Assembly (NCBI GenBank): GCA_026413225.1
Contig: CM048557.1
Span: forward strand, 1,860,001 to 1,924,000
From: Otis tarda
Lineage: Eukaryota; Chordata; Aves; Otidiformes; Otididae
Length of the DNA stretch: 64,000 bases
Reading direction: 5' to 3'
Under the pieces are notes generated by a model. That model made no database searches and was not told the DNA's origin. It saw only the letters and a program-made list of their open reading frames with translations. Below are positions 1 to 12,014 of this stretch, one piece after another. The translations under genes were made by a program, and so were the position numbers. How positions within the stretch are numbered: the stretch's first letter is position 1; every line of letters begins with the position of its first letter.

Positions 1-2410
1 TTTTGATTAAGCAATAATGCAAAAATACACCCACCAAACATGAATTAAGCCCTGCTGCTATTAAGAGGATGACATATTTAGACAGCAATTCCAGACAGAC
101 ACGGCTGGCTGTACCTTACCAAGCTGAATTAGGCAGTTAATCTAAAAGAGGGGAAATTAAAATTGGCTAGCAGTTGCTTCTGATGATTCCACCTCAATTA
201 GACATAATTATTCCAGATCCTAGCACCAGAATTTGAAGATACAGATCTCAAGTAAGCGATTCCCAACAGCTCACCAGTTTACTTTGCTCGTATGTTTTAT
301 GAGGCGCGCACGCTCCATGCACGAAGGTTTGAGTGTCTTAAGAGAAGTTTCTCTTGCAACGTGCTGGCTGTAGGAAGCTGGCTTTTACCCACAGATGGCA
401 GACGGCATCATCAAAGCAGCACAGCTGTACTGTAAGTAACTCCTACACTAAATGAATTACTGCCTCTGCTAATGAGAGTCACTCTGTCTCGGAAATGAAA
501 ACAATGGAATCCAAAGGAAGCAGAAAGGCAACTGGGCAGCAGCGCTGGGGACTGGACTACCTTATCCTCTCTACTGCACATCCCTGGTAAATCTGCCAAA
601 TGGTAAGTGTCCCCATACTGAGAAGACTCTCACAATACCAGCTGGAGGAGGCAACGTGTTCAGGCACTTTTTGAGCTGCTCGGTACTGCTGTATTTTTCT
701 AGCAACAGAGAAAAAAGGTTGGCAAGAGTTGTATCTCTTCCTTGTTGGATCTCTTATCCACAACCTTTATCACCCTTGTATGGCACTGAGGTTTCCAGCA
801 CTTCACAAATTAAGAGATATCATTAACTTCACCTACAGACTGAGAAACTGGGGAAGGTAGTGGGGCAGAAACGGGCAGTGGCTTGTACACAGTCATGCAG
901 TAAAAGGAAGAAGCATGGCTGGTTTTCATTTCTCCACTCCAAAAGCCAGAAAAATCTGCCTCTGTTTCCTCAGTCTGCTTTCACGTTTTAAAATTTTTCT
1001 CTCATATATATACCACCAAAAAGACTCATTCATCTATTCTTAGGCAAAACGATATGGAACTAGAAAATATTGTCTCAGATGCATTATCAACAGCTGCTGC
1101 TGCTCTGACTGGATGAACACTCATTTTCAATTTGCTAGATTCCAGGAGGAAAAAAAAAATATTGCAGGAATAACTAACAGATCAGCTTCATTTGTCAGAT
1201 TAAAAAAAGAAAAAAAAAAAGCAGCATAGCTGGATGCAAAGGCACACATCTCAAAAAGCCATTATGCCTTCTGTAATTTCCTTCAAGGCTTTTGTTTGTA
1301 TAAACTATTTCCTTTTCAAGACTATTATGATCTACAAAAGTAACAGCACTAAAGCCATTTTGATGGCTAGGCAGACATTAAATTCACCACAAGTAACAAC
1401 TCAACTTCTTCACAGCAAGGACAACAAAAACAGTACCTTTAATTTATTATATTGTTTTAACATTCAACTCATTTGAAATAATGTAACAGATGTCCTTTTA
1501 CTGAACCAAGAATCCCTATACCTGCAAAACATTATACTTCAATTTCATGCACAAAGGAATTTTATAAAAGTTCTTTATATTTACAAGCTAAGCTCAGAAA
1601 GTGCCACTGCTCATTAAGTTCTACCTCACAAATAGCAGCCCTCTAATCTCACCCAGATTTGGACTGATCCCAGTAACTTGTAGTGTATCTTAAAAAGTCT
1701 TTCCAAAGCTTAATCCAGATCAGGTTTTACCCTGTAAATTCTCCATCAAACTCAACATTCCAACTACGGCAGTCTTTACTTCAAGACAAAAAGCATTAAA
1801 GACTAAATTTAAACTTAAAAAAATACTCCTGTCATTTATTTTCATCATTAAAAATTAATCTAATGTTCAAACCTCTGCATTTTGCTATGCTTTTTATCTA
1901 ATGAACATACAATTACCCCTCGCTCATTTAAACACTCTGGTAAAGGATGATAAGTTCATCCTTTAACCCATGTTTTTCAATTTAAAAATAGATCTAACTT
2001 CAAGTCTCTGACTTTAAGAAACATTGCTAGTCATGGTGTCCAGGCCTTCAGTAATCTGTAACAGAAACACAGCAAATAAAAACATTTGACAAAATTCAAC
2101 CTTGATGTCATAGCCCCACCCTGACAAAAAAAGGCTTCATAAACAAACAATACCTTGCATAGCAAATATGCGGCTATTCTTGTGCCACAGGCCTGGCAGT
2201 GCACATGAAAAGAAAACAAGAATAGATGAAAGTCTGACCATGATTTATTTTTCCCTACTGGCATTCCAAAAACAATGTCAGTGCCAGAAAGAAAGAAACA
2301 AACTGAATTCTCTACCGACCAATACTTCTTCAACAAAATTATTAACTAGATTTTGATCACTTAGCATTTCCATTCCAGAAACAAAAGAACCACCTCACTT
2401 GGTAAATTAG
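1..2410. other. Intron sequence, no element recognised
   Basis: AT-rich single-copy-looking DNA. Frames up to about 100 codons have no recognisable protein features. The first 300 bases have TAATTA-type words and could be a conserved element, but this cannot be judged from one genome. Confidence 0.55.
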
Positions 2411-2990
2411 ATCATAGAACCATAGCATAGTTTGGGTTGAAAGGGACCTTTAAAGGTCATCTAGTCCACCTCCCCTGCAAGAAGGAGGGACATCTCCAAC
2501 CACATCAGGTTGCTCAAAGCCCCGTCCAACTTGGCCTTGAATGTTTCCAGGGATGGGGCATCTACTACCTTTCTGGGCAACCTGCTCCAGTGTTCCACCA
2601 CCCTCATCATTAAAAAAATTTCTTCCTTATATCAAGCCTGAATCTATCTCCCTCTATTTTAAAACCATTATCTTTCACCCTTTCACAACAGGCCCTGCTG
2701 AAGAGTTTCTCCCCATCTTTCCTATAAGCATCCTTTAGGTACTGGGAGGCCACTGTAAGGTGTCCCCAGAGCCTCCTCTTCTCCAGGCTGAACAGCCCCA
2801 ACTCTCTCAGCCTGTCCTCACAGGAGAGGTGGTCCAGCCCTTTCATCATCTTCGTGGCCCTCCTCTGGACCCTCTCCAACAGGTCCATGTCCTTCTTATG
2901 TTGGGGGCTCCAGAGCTGGATGCAGTACTCCAGGTAGGGTCTCCAGGAATGGAATAGGGGGGAGAATCACCTCCCTCGACCTGCTTGTTC
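2411..2990 (-). mobile_element. CR1 LINE, 5'-truncated copy
   Basis: This is a 3'-anchored fragment of the avian CR1 retrotransposon in minus orientation. Its 3' end, with ATCATAGAACCATAG-type sequence, is at 2411. It runs through the conserved 3' UTR into the end of the reverse-transcriptase ORF. The minus-strand frame at 2610-2888 reads through typical CR1 ORF2 C-terminal sequence (MDLLERVQRRATKMMKGL at its start, LRELGLFSLEKRRLWGHL further on). The match fades after about 2990, where the 5' truncation lies. It is in the same orientation as GALNT18. This is an inactive fossil, not a host gene. Confidence 0.93.
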
Positions 2991-5900
2991 GCCTTTCCCC
3001 ATAGCCACCTGGTAATTTTAGCTAAAGGTATCAGTGTTAACAACTGATGCTTTCTCTTCCTACAAGACAGAATTTGCAACACATGCAAAGGTATTAATCC
3101 AGTGCTTGTTTTCAAGTAACAGATGTAATGTGGCAGAAATAACTAGAGCAAAAATTTTAAAAGCAATCCAATATCACTAGTTTGCTCTTCAGTTTGCAGG
3201 AATATGGGTGCAAATGGGTCCTAAAAATTCAAAGGTATGCCACTTTGCTTGTAACATTTCCCATTCTAAGTATGAGAAAATTAAAATAAAAACCAAGGGA
3301 AGGAGAGTTAAAATGCTGATTTGCTGTTATTGCTCATTTTAATGTAACCTTGGGAGGGGGTACCCCACCCACCTGCTTCTGCTCCTTTGGTTCGACATTG
3401 CCTATCTCTTACTTTTACATAATTTCCTTAGTAGCAATTTTTCCTCCTGCTTAGTAAGCAACCAAACAGTGACAACAAACTTTTCTACAGCTCCTGATGT
3501 TTCTTAAATGCCATGTTTATAAATGTAACTGCAGATACAAATTACCCTTGCCACCTGTCTCTTAAAATGCAAGGCTGCCCTTTAAGTGTTTATTTTACCT
3601 GAAGTTCATCCATGTTCTGGAAGTTAATGAGCCCCCTGAAACTCCTTCATAAATAACTTCCTTTCTGCAGCACTTCTTTTCTATAGGAAGTGTCTGCGGA
3701 ACCTCTATAAAGATCAGTTATATGTATTAAGAGCCAAAACTTTCTACCGATTTGTGCATCTTAAAAATAGAGTGAGATTCTTTGTAGCAGCTGCATACAA
3801 GGAGAAATAGCACACACTCACTAATTGAGAAATGTCATTTCTTTCTCATACTCAAAATACAAACAATAATAAGAATGTAGAATTTCCATAAGGGTGAAAA
3901 ATAGAAAACTATCCACCTTAAAAAAAAAAAATCCTCATTCCCACCATATCATGTGTTTTGAAGTTACAGCAGTATCATCTTTACAGATCGACTCCATCAA
4001 AGCCGCTAAGATTGTCTGCGCCTCTTAAACTCTTAACTATAAATCAAGACAAAGAGGGGGGAAATACCTCTGTCCTCTACTTACATATTGAGCAGACATT
4101 CTTGAAACAGGAAACCTTAATGTACTTGGTCATTGAACCTGAAGTAGTGAAGAAGTGCTGAAGGTTAAATAAATGTCTTGTCTTCTCTCCCACATCCCCC
4201 ACCACCTACACTAACAACATTTCCCACTTCCCTAGTGTACAGAATTGGTTAAGAAAGGGACTAAAAGGTGTTGAGAAGAAGGCAAGAACAAATCAAAGCT
4301 CAAGGGGAAAAAAAAACAGCCCACAAGCTTGTCATTTACAGTTAAACCTGCAGAAAATAATGAGCCATTCTTCAGAGAGATCTGATTCATGTTCAGACAT
4401 CTTAAGTGCTGTAAGTAACAAGCTGTCCGCATGTTGCTGGCTCTCGTTTCCAGGCTTCTCAGCGCTGGCACCACATGCACTGAACACGCAAAAACAACTG
4501 TTGGAAACTCAAGGCTGTCAACTGCAAATATAGCAGACACTGCAAAAACACTGCAAGCTTCTGAACATTTAGCCTTCCAGTCTGAAAGCATGTAGCCCAC
4601 GTATTTTATCTTCCCCTGCTGCCAAACAAACAGAAAATTGACTCTAAAGAAAAGATGATCTGTAGTCAGAAATGCTTTCTCCAAAGAAGAAGTGAGTGAA
4701 AGCAAATGCTAAAAACATAAAGACATCAACTTTCTGTAACTGAAGACAGGCAACACTTTCAGCTGCAAAAATAACAGACTTTAAGAAACATCTCTGTAAG
4801 TTTACAGTCTCACAGAACGCTTTTAAATATTTCTAGTGTTTTGGTGCTCCATATCAGGGACCCATTCTGTACACAGGAGAAACAGGAAATATTTTTTGAT
4901 CTTTCTGAATTAACAACAAATTTATCGTAACAGCACTAATGCTGCATTATTACTAAATTCTTCCAAGAAGGGTAAAAGCTATCTAAAGAGTGTCAAGGAT
5001 GTTGACTGCTGCGTATCAGCTTCAGCAGTCCGACTACTGCTCAGCAGCCGAGCTGGCCTCCCCACGCCTGCATCACCCAGCTCTGCGTGAAACGGCTGAG
5101 AGAGGGGCACGAGAGACAGCCGGGCTGGGGGCCAAGGCTGAGGCACAGCATCATAGATTTACTGGTACTGCAGCAGCAGCACTGTATGTCACTGGTATGG
5201 TGTCACTGCCCGCATCAGAAGGCACACTGCTGTCATAACAGCAGCATCACTAACACGTGCCTGCTACCTCTCTGCCTCCAAGAGACTCTAAGTCACACAG
5301 AACGGATCAGGACATACCTGTGAAGGCTGGAATCACTGTAGCTGCCTCAGAGACAACCAGTTCCTCTGCTAAATGTGTGACACTCTAGCAGCTTTGAAAC
5401 AAAAGCGTAGTATTGCAAGAGGTTTTAGCCTAGAAACAATTTCTAGTGCAACAAACTGCCCCTACAGTTTGGCCCATGGCAAGGTTCCGAAGCCGAAGAA
5501 AGATCGGTCCTCAAACAGATCTAATTTAAATGAGGGACTAACCCTCTTCAGAGAGCACTAAGCAAAGGCAAAGAGGGGAAAAGCAAGATTTAGCCCACCA
5601 TTACTCAGCCTTTCCCTTAGCTAATGTACACTTTACTAAAACACAGCTTTCATTGCAAATGATTTAATGACTCCTACTCTAGCAGCTGCATAGTAAGTTC
5701 AGTGTAGACCACGAGGTAACCTTCAGGAAGTCGCTTTACCAGAAGGCATTCAAATATTATTGTGGTTTTAAAAAGTATTCCCAAGTATTATACATGTAGG
5801 GTTTTTTAAATCAACTTATGAATAGAAGTAATAAGCAGCAAGAAACCTCAACCAGCTGGAGGACTGGTTACATTAATTTTAGCCTCAAACTCTAAGAGGT

Positions 5901-8900
5901 TGACTAATTGCCTCTGCAAATATTGTCTCAATCCACGCAAGACCGGCATGGCTGCCTGATTAAAGTGACACAAGGTCATTGTTTCTACCGACAAGAGCTT
6001 CTCCAAAAAAAACTCATAAAAGAAATCAACATACAGCAGCCAAATTGCCTTTTTTTGTATCATCAATGCACTAATTTAAATATTCCCACAACACTCCTAC
6101 AGTTGCATCAGTAGTCTGACTTGCCGTGCCACTGCTAAATCATCATCTGACTCTGAATTTCAACTCCTATTTACCTTTGGTCTCTGTACCACCATCCACC
6201 ATGAAATACCATTACAACGTTTTAGGCCTTACTTGCCAATTTTGGTAAGAAAGGTATCTTCATGGAGGGGTGCATCAGTAACTGCTCATCACAGCAGAGC
6301 ACCTCCTGAACATGTAACACATCCAGGGAACTGCAAGTGAATTCCTACCAACAATATGTGTAATTACTGGGCATTTACAGTAAAAGTTTTCCCACTTAAG
6401 ATGATACTGTGCTGCTGTTACGGGTGGAAGAACAGATCCTCCGCCACTCAGAACCCCTTCAGCTTATTCGAGTGACCTCGCTGTGATCAGTGATAATGAG
6501 GAGAATATTGATGGGTACAAAGAATGTTTTCAATCAAATGCTACTCACTTAGAAGCTTTTAAATTATTAGTAGCTGGTCACCTGAGGTAACGAAGGTGCC
6601 ATCCTTAGTAGTAACTGAATTTTCTGTATTAGTAAGATAAGCTGAATGTGAGTAGAAAACTCAGTTAACATATGCGTTTAAATTTCGATGCTTTTGCTCC
6701 CTGAACACCTCCAAATCCAAATCCAAATCCAAATCCAAATCCATTCTCTTAGTACTCCCATAAATCTCTTCTTTTGTCTTAAATCACGATGTCCTCTATA
6801 CTCAGAGCAGGTACTTTTCCTGCATCTCCCTAGCACTATTTTTTCATAACTCCTTCTTAGAGTGGTGACATCTAGTACTGGTGTCGTCTCAGCCTGCCGA
6901 ATATATTGTTCCTATCTTTGTTGGCCTTAGCATGTCTTACAGCAACACTGAGAGACTTCAGTAAGGATTCGTGTCCTTTTTATGCTAATACATCTTTCTT
7001 CATTTCTTTCAATAGGTCTCATGTAAACTTCTGCAGCAAGGTACCTACTAACACTCCCAGTGAACAGCAATCAAGAGGTCACAACCCAATTTGTCACCTA
7101 AAAGAAGCAACAGAAGCCCAAAACTAGATTGTGAGCCAACAGAATATTCTGTTAATTATCAACATTTGGTGTTTCAGAAAAAGAACAAGGAGAGAAAGAT
7201 TAAAGCTACAAAAAGTTCACTCTTCCTTGTAACACTTAGGCTAATTTTTTACAGGTCCTTAACATTAGTTTAATCCTTACTTTACTCTACATCTTGAATA
7301 TCAAGAGTTAATGCTAACAGAGAAATGATGCACTCTGCTCTTTCATAAGCTCAAAACAAGTTATACCATAAAAGACTTCATAAATAAATCCTGAAGACCC
7401 TCTTAGGCCCCCACTCAAGTACCTTTTCTGGGACCTTAATAAGGGCATGATGCAGAAACAATCTAGTCCACCAGCTCCTGCTGTGAATAACACTTGAGTA
7501 CTTCATCTTCTACAATTTTTAAGCATGTTACACAGGCTCACCCTCCCCAGTACTTCCTCCTCACAGATCTGTCCACTTGGTTTCTCTGTTTATATTTCAC
7601 ACAATATGTTAAACTAGAAAAGTAACAAAAATTTTGACTATAAAAAAAAAACAAAAAGGGGTATTTTGAGTAGACACTTCATATGACAGGCTGCTTTTGC
7701 TTAGTGACAAATATTCTTCTTAGCTGATTTTTCCACTTATTATCATAACACTGCTGCCAAATCACTGATGAGGAATAGCAGGTGAGGATAACTAAACATA
7801 CACACAGAAAGAGAAAAAAGGCATATCTTGAAATCATGCCAGATCTTACCTTATTTCTTTTGGCTTCACAGATTCAAGAAAGACTTCGACAAAGCATAAT
7901 CTTTCTAATAATTCTGCATTACTAAAACAAGTCAGTTTTAAAGTAACACATGGTATTGTGCACACTGATGCAATTAGCATCATTCAGAAAATTTGTTTGT
8001 AATGCTATACCTCTTTAAAACAGGGGGAAAAGGCATGAAGCCAACTACGTACCACATAAGGGTATGTTAGCAAGACCAAACAGTAGCAGTTACCCAGCTG
8101 TATGCTATTTATTCCTTGTCTTCCAGGCCTCAGTCCAAAAAATCCTTTCAATAGTAGCCTAACTTCATAGCTACTCATACACTTAAAGTCAGCAAAAGCA
8201 CTCAGCTATCTCAAAACGGATATCATTAAATATTTTACTAGATCAAGACAGGTCTAAATCAACAAATAATTATTCAAACACCTTCACTTCAATAATCTGT
8301 AATGAGTTACTTCCTGCAATGTTGCTCCATAGGCTACATAGAGCATCCTAGGAGAAGAGTAGCAGTTTTTGTTTAGAAGCATGTTTGAAGGTGTTCAAAA
8401 TACAGTTTTGTATGTTTTCTAACATTACATGTTTTCTAACATTTTGTTTATCTCATACGGGATATCAAATGACAGGCAGAATACCAGAATAATGTTTGCT
8501 TTTTCAAAGAACTGTGACATCCCTTCCTTTCAAGTTCACAAATCTGCAGACCAACAGTTAGTAGCGTCTTCCTTCACAGGTTCCCATATTTAATAAAAAT
8601 GGATCCCCAGTATGCAGCATGAGAGTAAAAACAGCATTGCAACAAGAGCAGTGAGACGCTATCTCCGAATGCACAGCCTGCACGGCAACCTATCAGGCCC
8701 AGTATCACATATTCAGTGCACTGAGGCTTCTTCCAGAAATGAAGGGCAGCATATTGTTAATAACAGCCTAAGGCAAATGGAATGACATCATCAGAGTTCT
8801 CCCGCAGACATCATCGGCTTCTGAATCACACTACTACTTATTATTTTTTCGCTATCTTTTGTAAAATTTAATGTACATTTAGATGAAATATGCATGAGGA

Positions 8901-9714
8901 CATTACACAGCAAAGTCTCAAGCAGGCTGCATTTCTATAAAAGCATTCATCTTCTCTACAGGAAACCTTTTAGGTGTATACAGCCTTGTCTCCCCATCTG
9001 TAGTGAAATCTCAAAAAAAAAAAAAGTAGAACGCTTTATTAGTTTTCTGGCTGATCTTCTTTTTAGCAAATATATTTTCATCCTTTGTGGCAGAGAGCAG
9101 ATTATATGAAAGAATATGTGAAGAAATGCAATTTTGAGAAACAAGGAATAATAAAAATCTAAGCCATAAAAAAAGCCATTTGAAATAAAAGTCTAGCAAC
9201 ATCTAGGAGAGACAGCAGCTTAACTTCATTTACTTTTCACTCCTAAGCTTCAGACATATTTAAGATGCACAGTTCTGACTGAAAAAAATTCAGAGTACCT
9301 AGTGATGTACATTTGAGTCACTGAGACAGTAATATCATATTTTGTAATATAAAGCATCATCAAGAAAGCCATACTGAAGAGTGAGTCACCCTCTTTTGCA
9401 TGCCATCCTTAGCTGTCAACACTAGCATTAACTATATAAAGAAAGATGTAATATTAAAAAATTAATTTAAATTAGAGTTTCTTCAAGCAAAACGTGAATA
9501 GGCACAGGTCAGATTTATATGACACAGGGATGGAACAGTGACTAAAAAACCCAAACAAAATTAATACTACCTCAGATATTTTCACAAGTTAATGTGAAAA
9601 GATCAGTGAAGTGTATTTTGTTTGTTAGACAGGCTATCAAATTTGTACAAAATATCACTGATTCCAAAAAGAAGATCTGGCAGAAGAAATGTTATGCTAT
9701 AGATTAGCTTTATA
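2991..9714. other. Intron sequence, only a microsatellite recognised
   Basis: AT-rich intron with the TCCAAA array at 6710-6744. A locally GC-richer patch lies at about 4990-5250. The longest frame (4232-4705, minus, 157 codons) has no family likeness and no exon-like boundaries that I can support. Confidence 0.55.
6710..6744 (+). repeat. TCCAAA hexamer microsatellite
   Basis: Five perfect TCCAAA units followed by a partial TCCAT. Confidence 0.95.
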
Positions 9715-9990
9715 GGTGCCTGTCCAGCATGGTAAGGAGCAGAAGTTTACATGGATCGAAGGGGAGGCTGGACAAGTTCAAGGCACGGAAAACCACAGGC
9801 AGCTACTAAACACAGAAACTACACTTATCTCAGTAAATCCTGAAAATTGTTGAAGTCTCAGAAGGAAATGGAAGGCATTATCATGCATGTTTGCTCTGTT
9901 CTTGTTTTTCTTTCTTCTTGTTTATAGCTGCTGCTCAAGATAGGACACCTTTTGCCTGATCGTGTAGAGACTTTCTTATGTTCTTATATA
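9715..9990 (+). mobile_element. Old L3/CR1-like LINE 3' end
   Basis: The segment contains a decayed sequence resembling the 3' region of ancient CR1/L3 elements: a GGAGGCTGGACAAGTTCAAG-like stretch, then a degraded middle, ending in the TTCTTATGTTCTTATA terminal repeat typical of these families. It is much more diverged than the other CR1 copies in the window. The left limit is approximate. Recognition is by memory of the family 3' end only. Confidence 0.55.
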
Positions 9991-10866
9991 AGGAAAAGTG
10001 GTGTAACAGGAAAACAGACTGGACAGAAATACTACAAAGAGTATACCACTGCCTACAAAAGACACAATCCAGATGGAAGTCCCCAAAATTTGCCAGATTC
10101 TGTCACTGCACAACATTTGATTCAAAATCACTTTCAAATCTAATGAGAGTTGATGGCAATCTGACAAAGCTCAACCGGCCTTAGCCTCTCCCCATCTGAA
10201 GAGACGGGTAAGCAAGCCTTCCATGGCCTAACGCCATTGTTGAAAGGAACTGTGCACACAGCAAGGCCAACAATAAAGGACCCTCTAATCTTGTCTGCAT
10301 TCTTTTCTGTCCTCTCTCCTCTCCACTTGCTTGTTTTATTTGCATACTATGATTTGTTTGCTGCAGTGTAAATTGTTCAGGGCAGGAGCTGCCACTGATG
10401 TTTGTAGAGGGCTTCACATAGCATCCAGTGGAAGCTTCTAGCCTCTACCAAAACAGGAACGACAGAAAACAGGACGGGATAGCAGCTGAGGGTAATGGCA
10501 TGCTGGTATTCTGAATTCTCCGAAAGCAGCATTAGACCTAAAGCAAGCAGCAGAAAAGATTAATAATGCAGAAGGCATTTTACCTCTGACACATGCTACA
10601 TGTCTCACATTCCAGCCCTTTCTTAAAACTCAGTTTTTCTGAAAGGTAATTTGTTCATGCTCCACAGAATCACTTCTTCTATACTAACAAAAATCAGCTG
10701 CATAATGAAGTCCAGGTTTTGCTTTTATTGTTAACTGAACGCTCATCATCTCCAGCAATATCCAAATGTCTCTCCTGATAGTTTCTCTTTCACATCTCTT
10801 GTTGCTCCATTTTGTCTTCAGCCTAACTAAATACAGTAAATCCATCAACAGGGCTCTTCTATTTCT
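9991..10866. other. Intron sequence between the L3-like element and LTR A
   Basis: Unremarkable AT-rich sequence. No gene or repeat recognised. Confidence 0.55.
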
Positions 10867-10871
10867 GCCTG
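10867..10871. repeat. Target-site duplication of LTR A, left copy (GCCTG)
   Basis: Five bases directly before the LTR terminus TGTCG; the same five bases follow the other terminus at 12010-12014. Confidence 0.9.
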
Positions 10872-11053
10872 TGTCGTAGTTCAGCCCTGATCGGGACCAG
10901 ACTACGCAGTCTCTCTCTTGCTCCCCCCACCCTCCGAGAGAACAGGGGGAGATGATATAAGGAAAATGGCTCAAGGTTTGAGATAAGGACAGGGAGAAAT
11001 CCTTAAAGTTACCGTTACGGGCAAAACAGACTTGACTTGGGGAAAACTATTCA

Positions 11054-11059
11054 TTTATT
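11054..11059 (-). promoter_or_regulatory. LTR A poly(A) signal (AATAAA)
   Basis: A canonical hexamer on the minus strand inside LTR A, conserved at the matching place in LTR B (41151-41156). It is in sense orientation within GALNT18 intron 1 and could cause premature polyadenylation if active. Confidence 0.55.
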
Positions 11060-11829
11060 ACTACAAACAGCAGGATAATGAGACAGGGAACAAGATAACC
11101 TCCCCCCACCCCTCCCTCTTCCCGGGCTTAACATTATCTATACTACCTTCCCCTCCCGAGCGGCACGGGGCGGGGGGGGAGGGAATGGGGATCGCGGTCA
11201 ATTCATCATGCGTTGTTTTATGCCGCTGTATCATCGTCAGGGGAAGAACTCCTCGCATTCCTCCTCTGCTCCAGCGTGGGGTCCCTCCCACGGGCCACAG
11301 TCCTTCGTGGAACTGCTCCGGCGTGGGTCATCTCTTCCATGGGGTGCAGTCCCTCTAGAACAGCTGTCCCAGCGGGCCCCCCACGGGCCATAGCCTCCTT
11401 CAGGCCTCCACCTGCTACAGCGTGGGGTCTTCCACGGGCTGCAGGTGGATCTCTGCCCCTCCGTGGACCTCCATGGGCTGCAGGGGGACAACCCGCTCCA
11501 CCATGGTCGTCACCACGAGCTGCAGAGGAATCTTGGCCAGGAGCCGCATTACTCCTCCCCCTCCTTCTGAACTGACCTTGGCGTCTGCAGCCGTTCCTCA
11601 CAACAGGCTGGCAGACGCCTCTCAGGATCCTTTTTACATCTTGTTCACTTCTCATCTCCTCTCCACTTCTTGCAGCCAGGCTGGGCCGAGCTGGGCCCAG
11701 TCGGCTGCCTGGCGGGAGGCCAGAGGGTGAGGCCTGCAAGGCCCACAAGGCTCGCGCCTCCCCCTCTCTGCCCCCCGCTCAGCTGCTTCACATCTTCTCC
11801 CCTTTTTTTTTTTTCCTGTTTTCCCCTAC

Positions 11830-11836
11830 TTAAATA
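11830..11836 (-). promoter_or_regulatory. LTR A TATA-like box (TATTTAA)
   Basis: A TATTTAA motif on the minus strand about 38 bases downstream of a CCAAT-type motif; the arrangement is conserved in LTR B. Likely the old LTR core promoter. Confidence 0.55.
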
Positions 11837-12009
11837 CGTTATCACAGAGGCATTATCACAGGACATTCTGCTACCAATTGGCTCGGCCTTGGCCAGCAGT
11901 GGGTCCGCCCTAGGCCTGGCCGAGTCCACTGAACAAAGGGGAGCAACTTCTAGCAGTTTCCTACAGAAGCTACCACCTTAGGCCCCCCCTCACTAACAAA
12001 ACCAGAACA

Positions 12010-12014
12010 GCCTG
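12010..12014. repeat. Target-site duplication of LTR A, right copy (GCCTG)
   Basis: Five bases directly after the LTR terminus ACA, identical to 10867-10871. Confidence 0.9.

Larger units (their letters stand above)
10872..12009 (-). mobile_element. Solo LTR A of an endogenous retrovirus (1138 bp)
   Basis: The element starts TGTCGTAG and ends AGAACA. It is flanked by a perfect 5-bp target-site duplication GCCTG (10867-10871 and 12010-12014). A second copy of the same family is at 40968-42113. On the minus strand a CCAAT-type palindrome (11874-11881) lies upstream of a TATTTAA box (11830-11836), and an AATAAA signal lies at 11054-11059. The LTR therefore reads leftward, like GALNT18. Its middle (about 11272-11525) is an imperfect GC-rich repeat built round CCACGGGC/CCATGGGC motifs, which explains the long open frames on both strands. 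No internal retroviral sequence adjoins it, so it is a solo LTR left by recombination. A 5-bp duplication fits ERVL-type integration. Confidence 0.92.

Noticed and set aside
807-900. Second possible MIR-like remnant (CAGACTGAGAAACTGGGG)
   Set aside because: A short similarity to the MIR tail only; could be chance.
2610-2888. Minus-strand frame with reverse-transcriptase-type C-terminal sequence
   Set aside because: It is the tail of CR1 ORF2 in a 5'-truncated fossil copy, not a host gene; reported as a mobile element.
4232-4705. Minus-strand frame of 157 codons in the same orientation as GALNT18
   Set aside because: Does not match the GALNT18 stem or catalytic domain, and no other family is recognised. 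An unannotated exon cannot be excluded, but nothing supports it.
11218-11748. Minus-strand open frame of 176 codons, with long frames on the plus strand too
   Set aside because: It lies wholly inside solo LTR A. Frames are open on both strands because of GC-rich imperfect repeats. It has no retroviral or host protein likeness.
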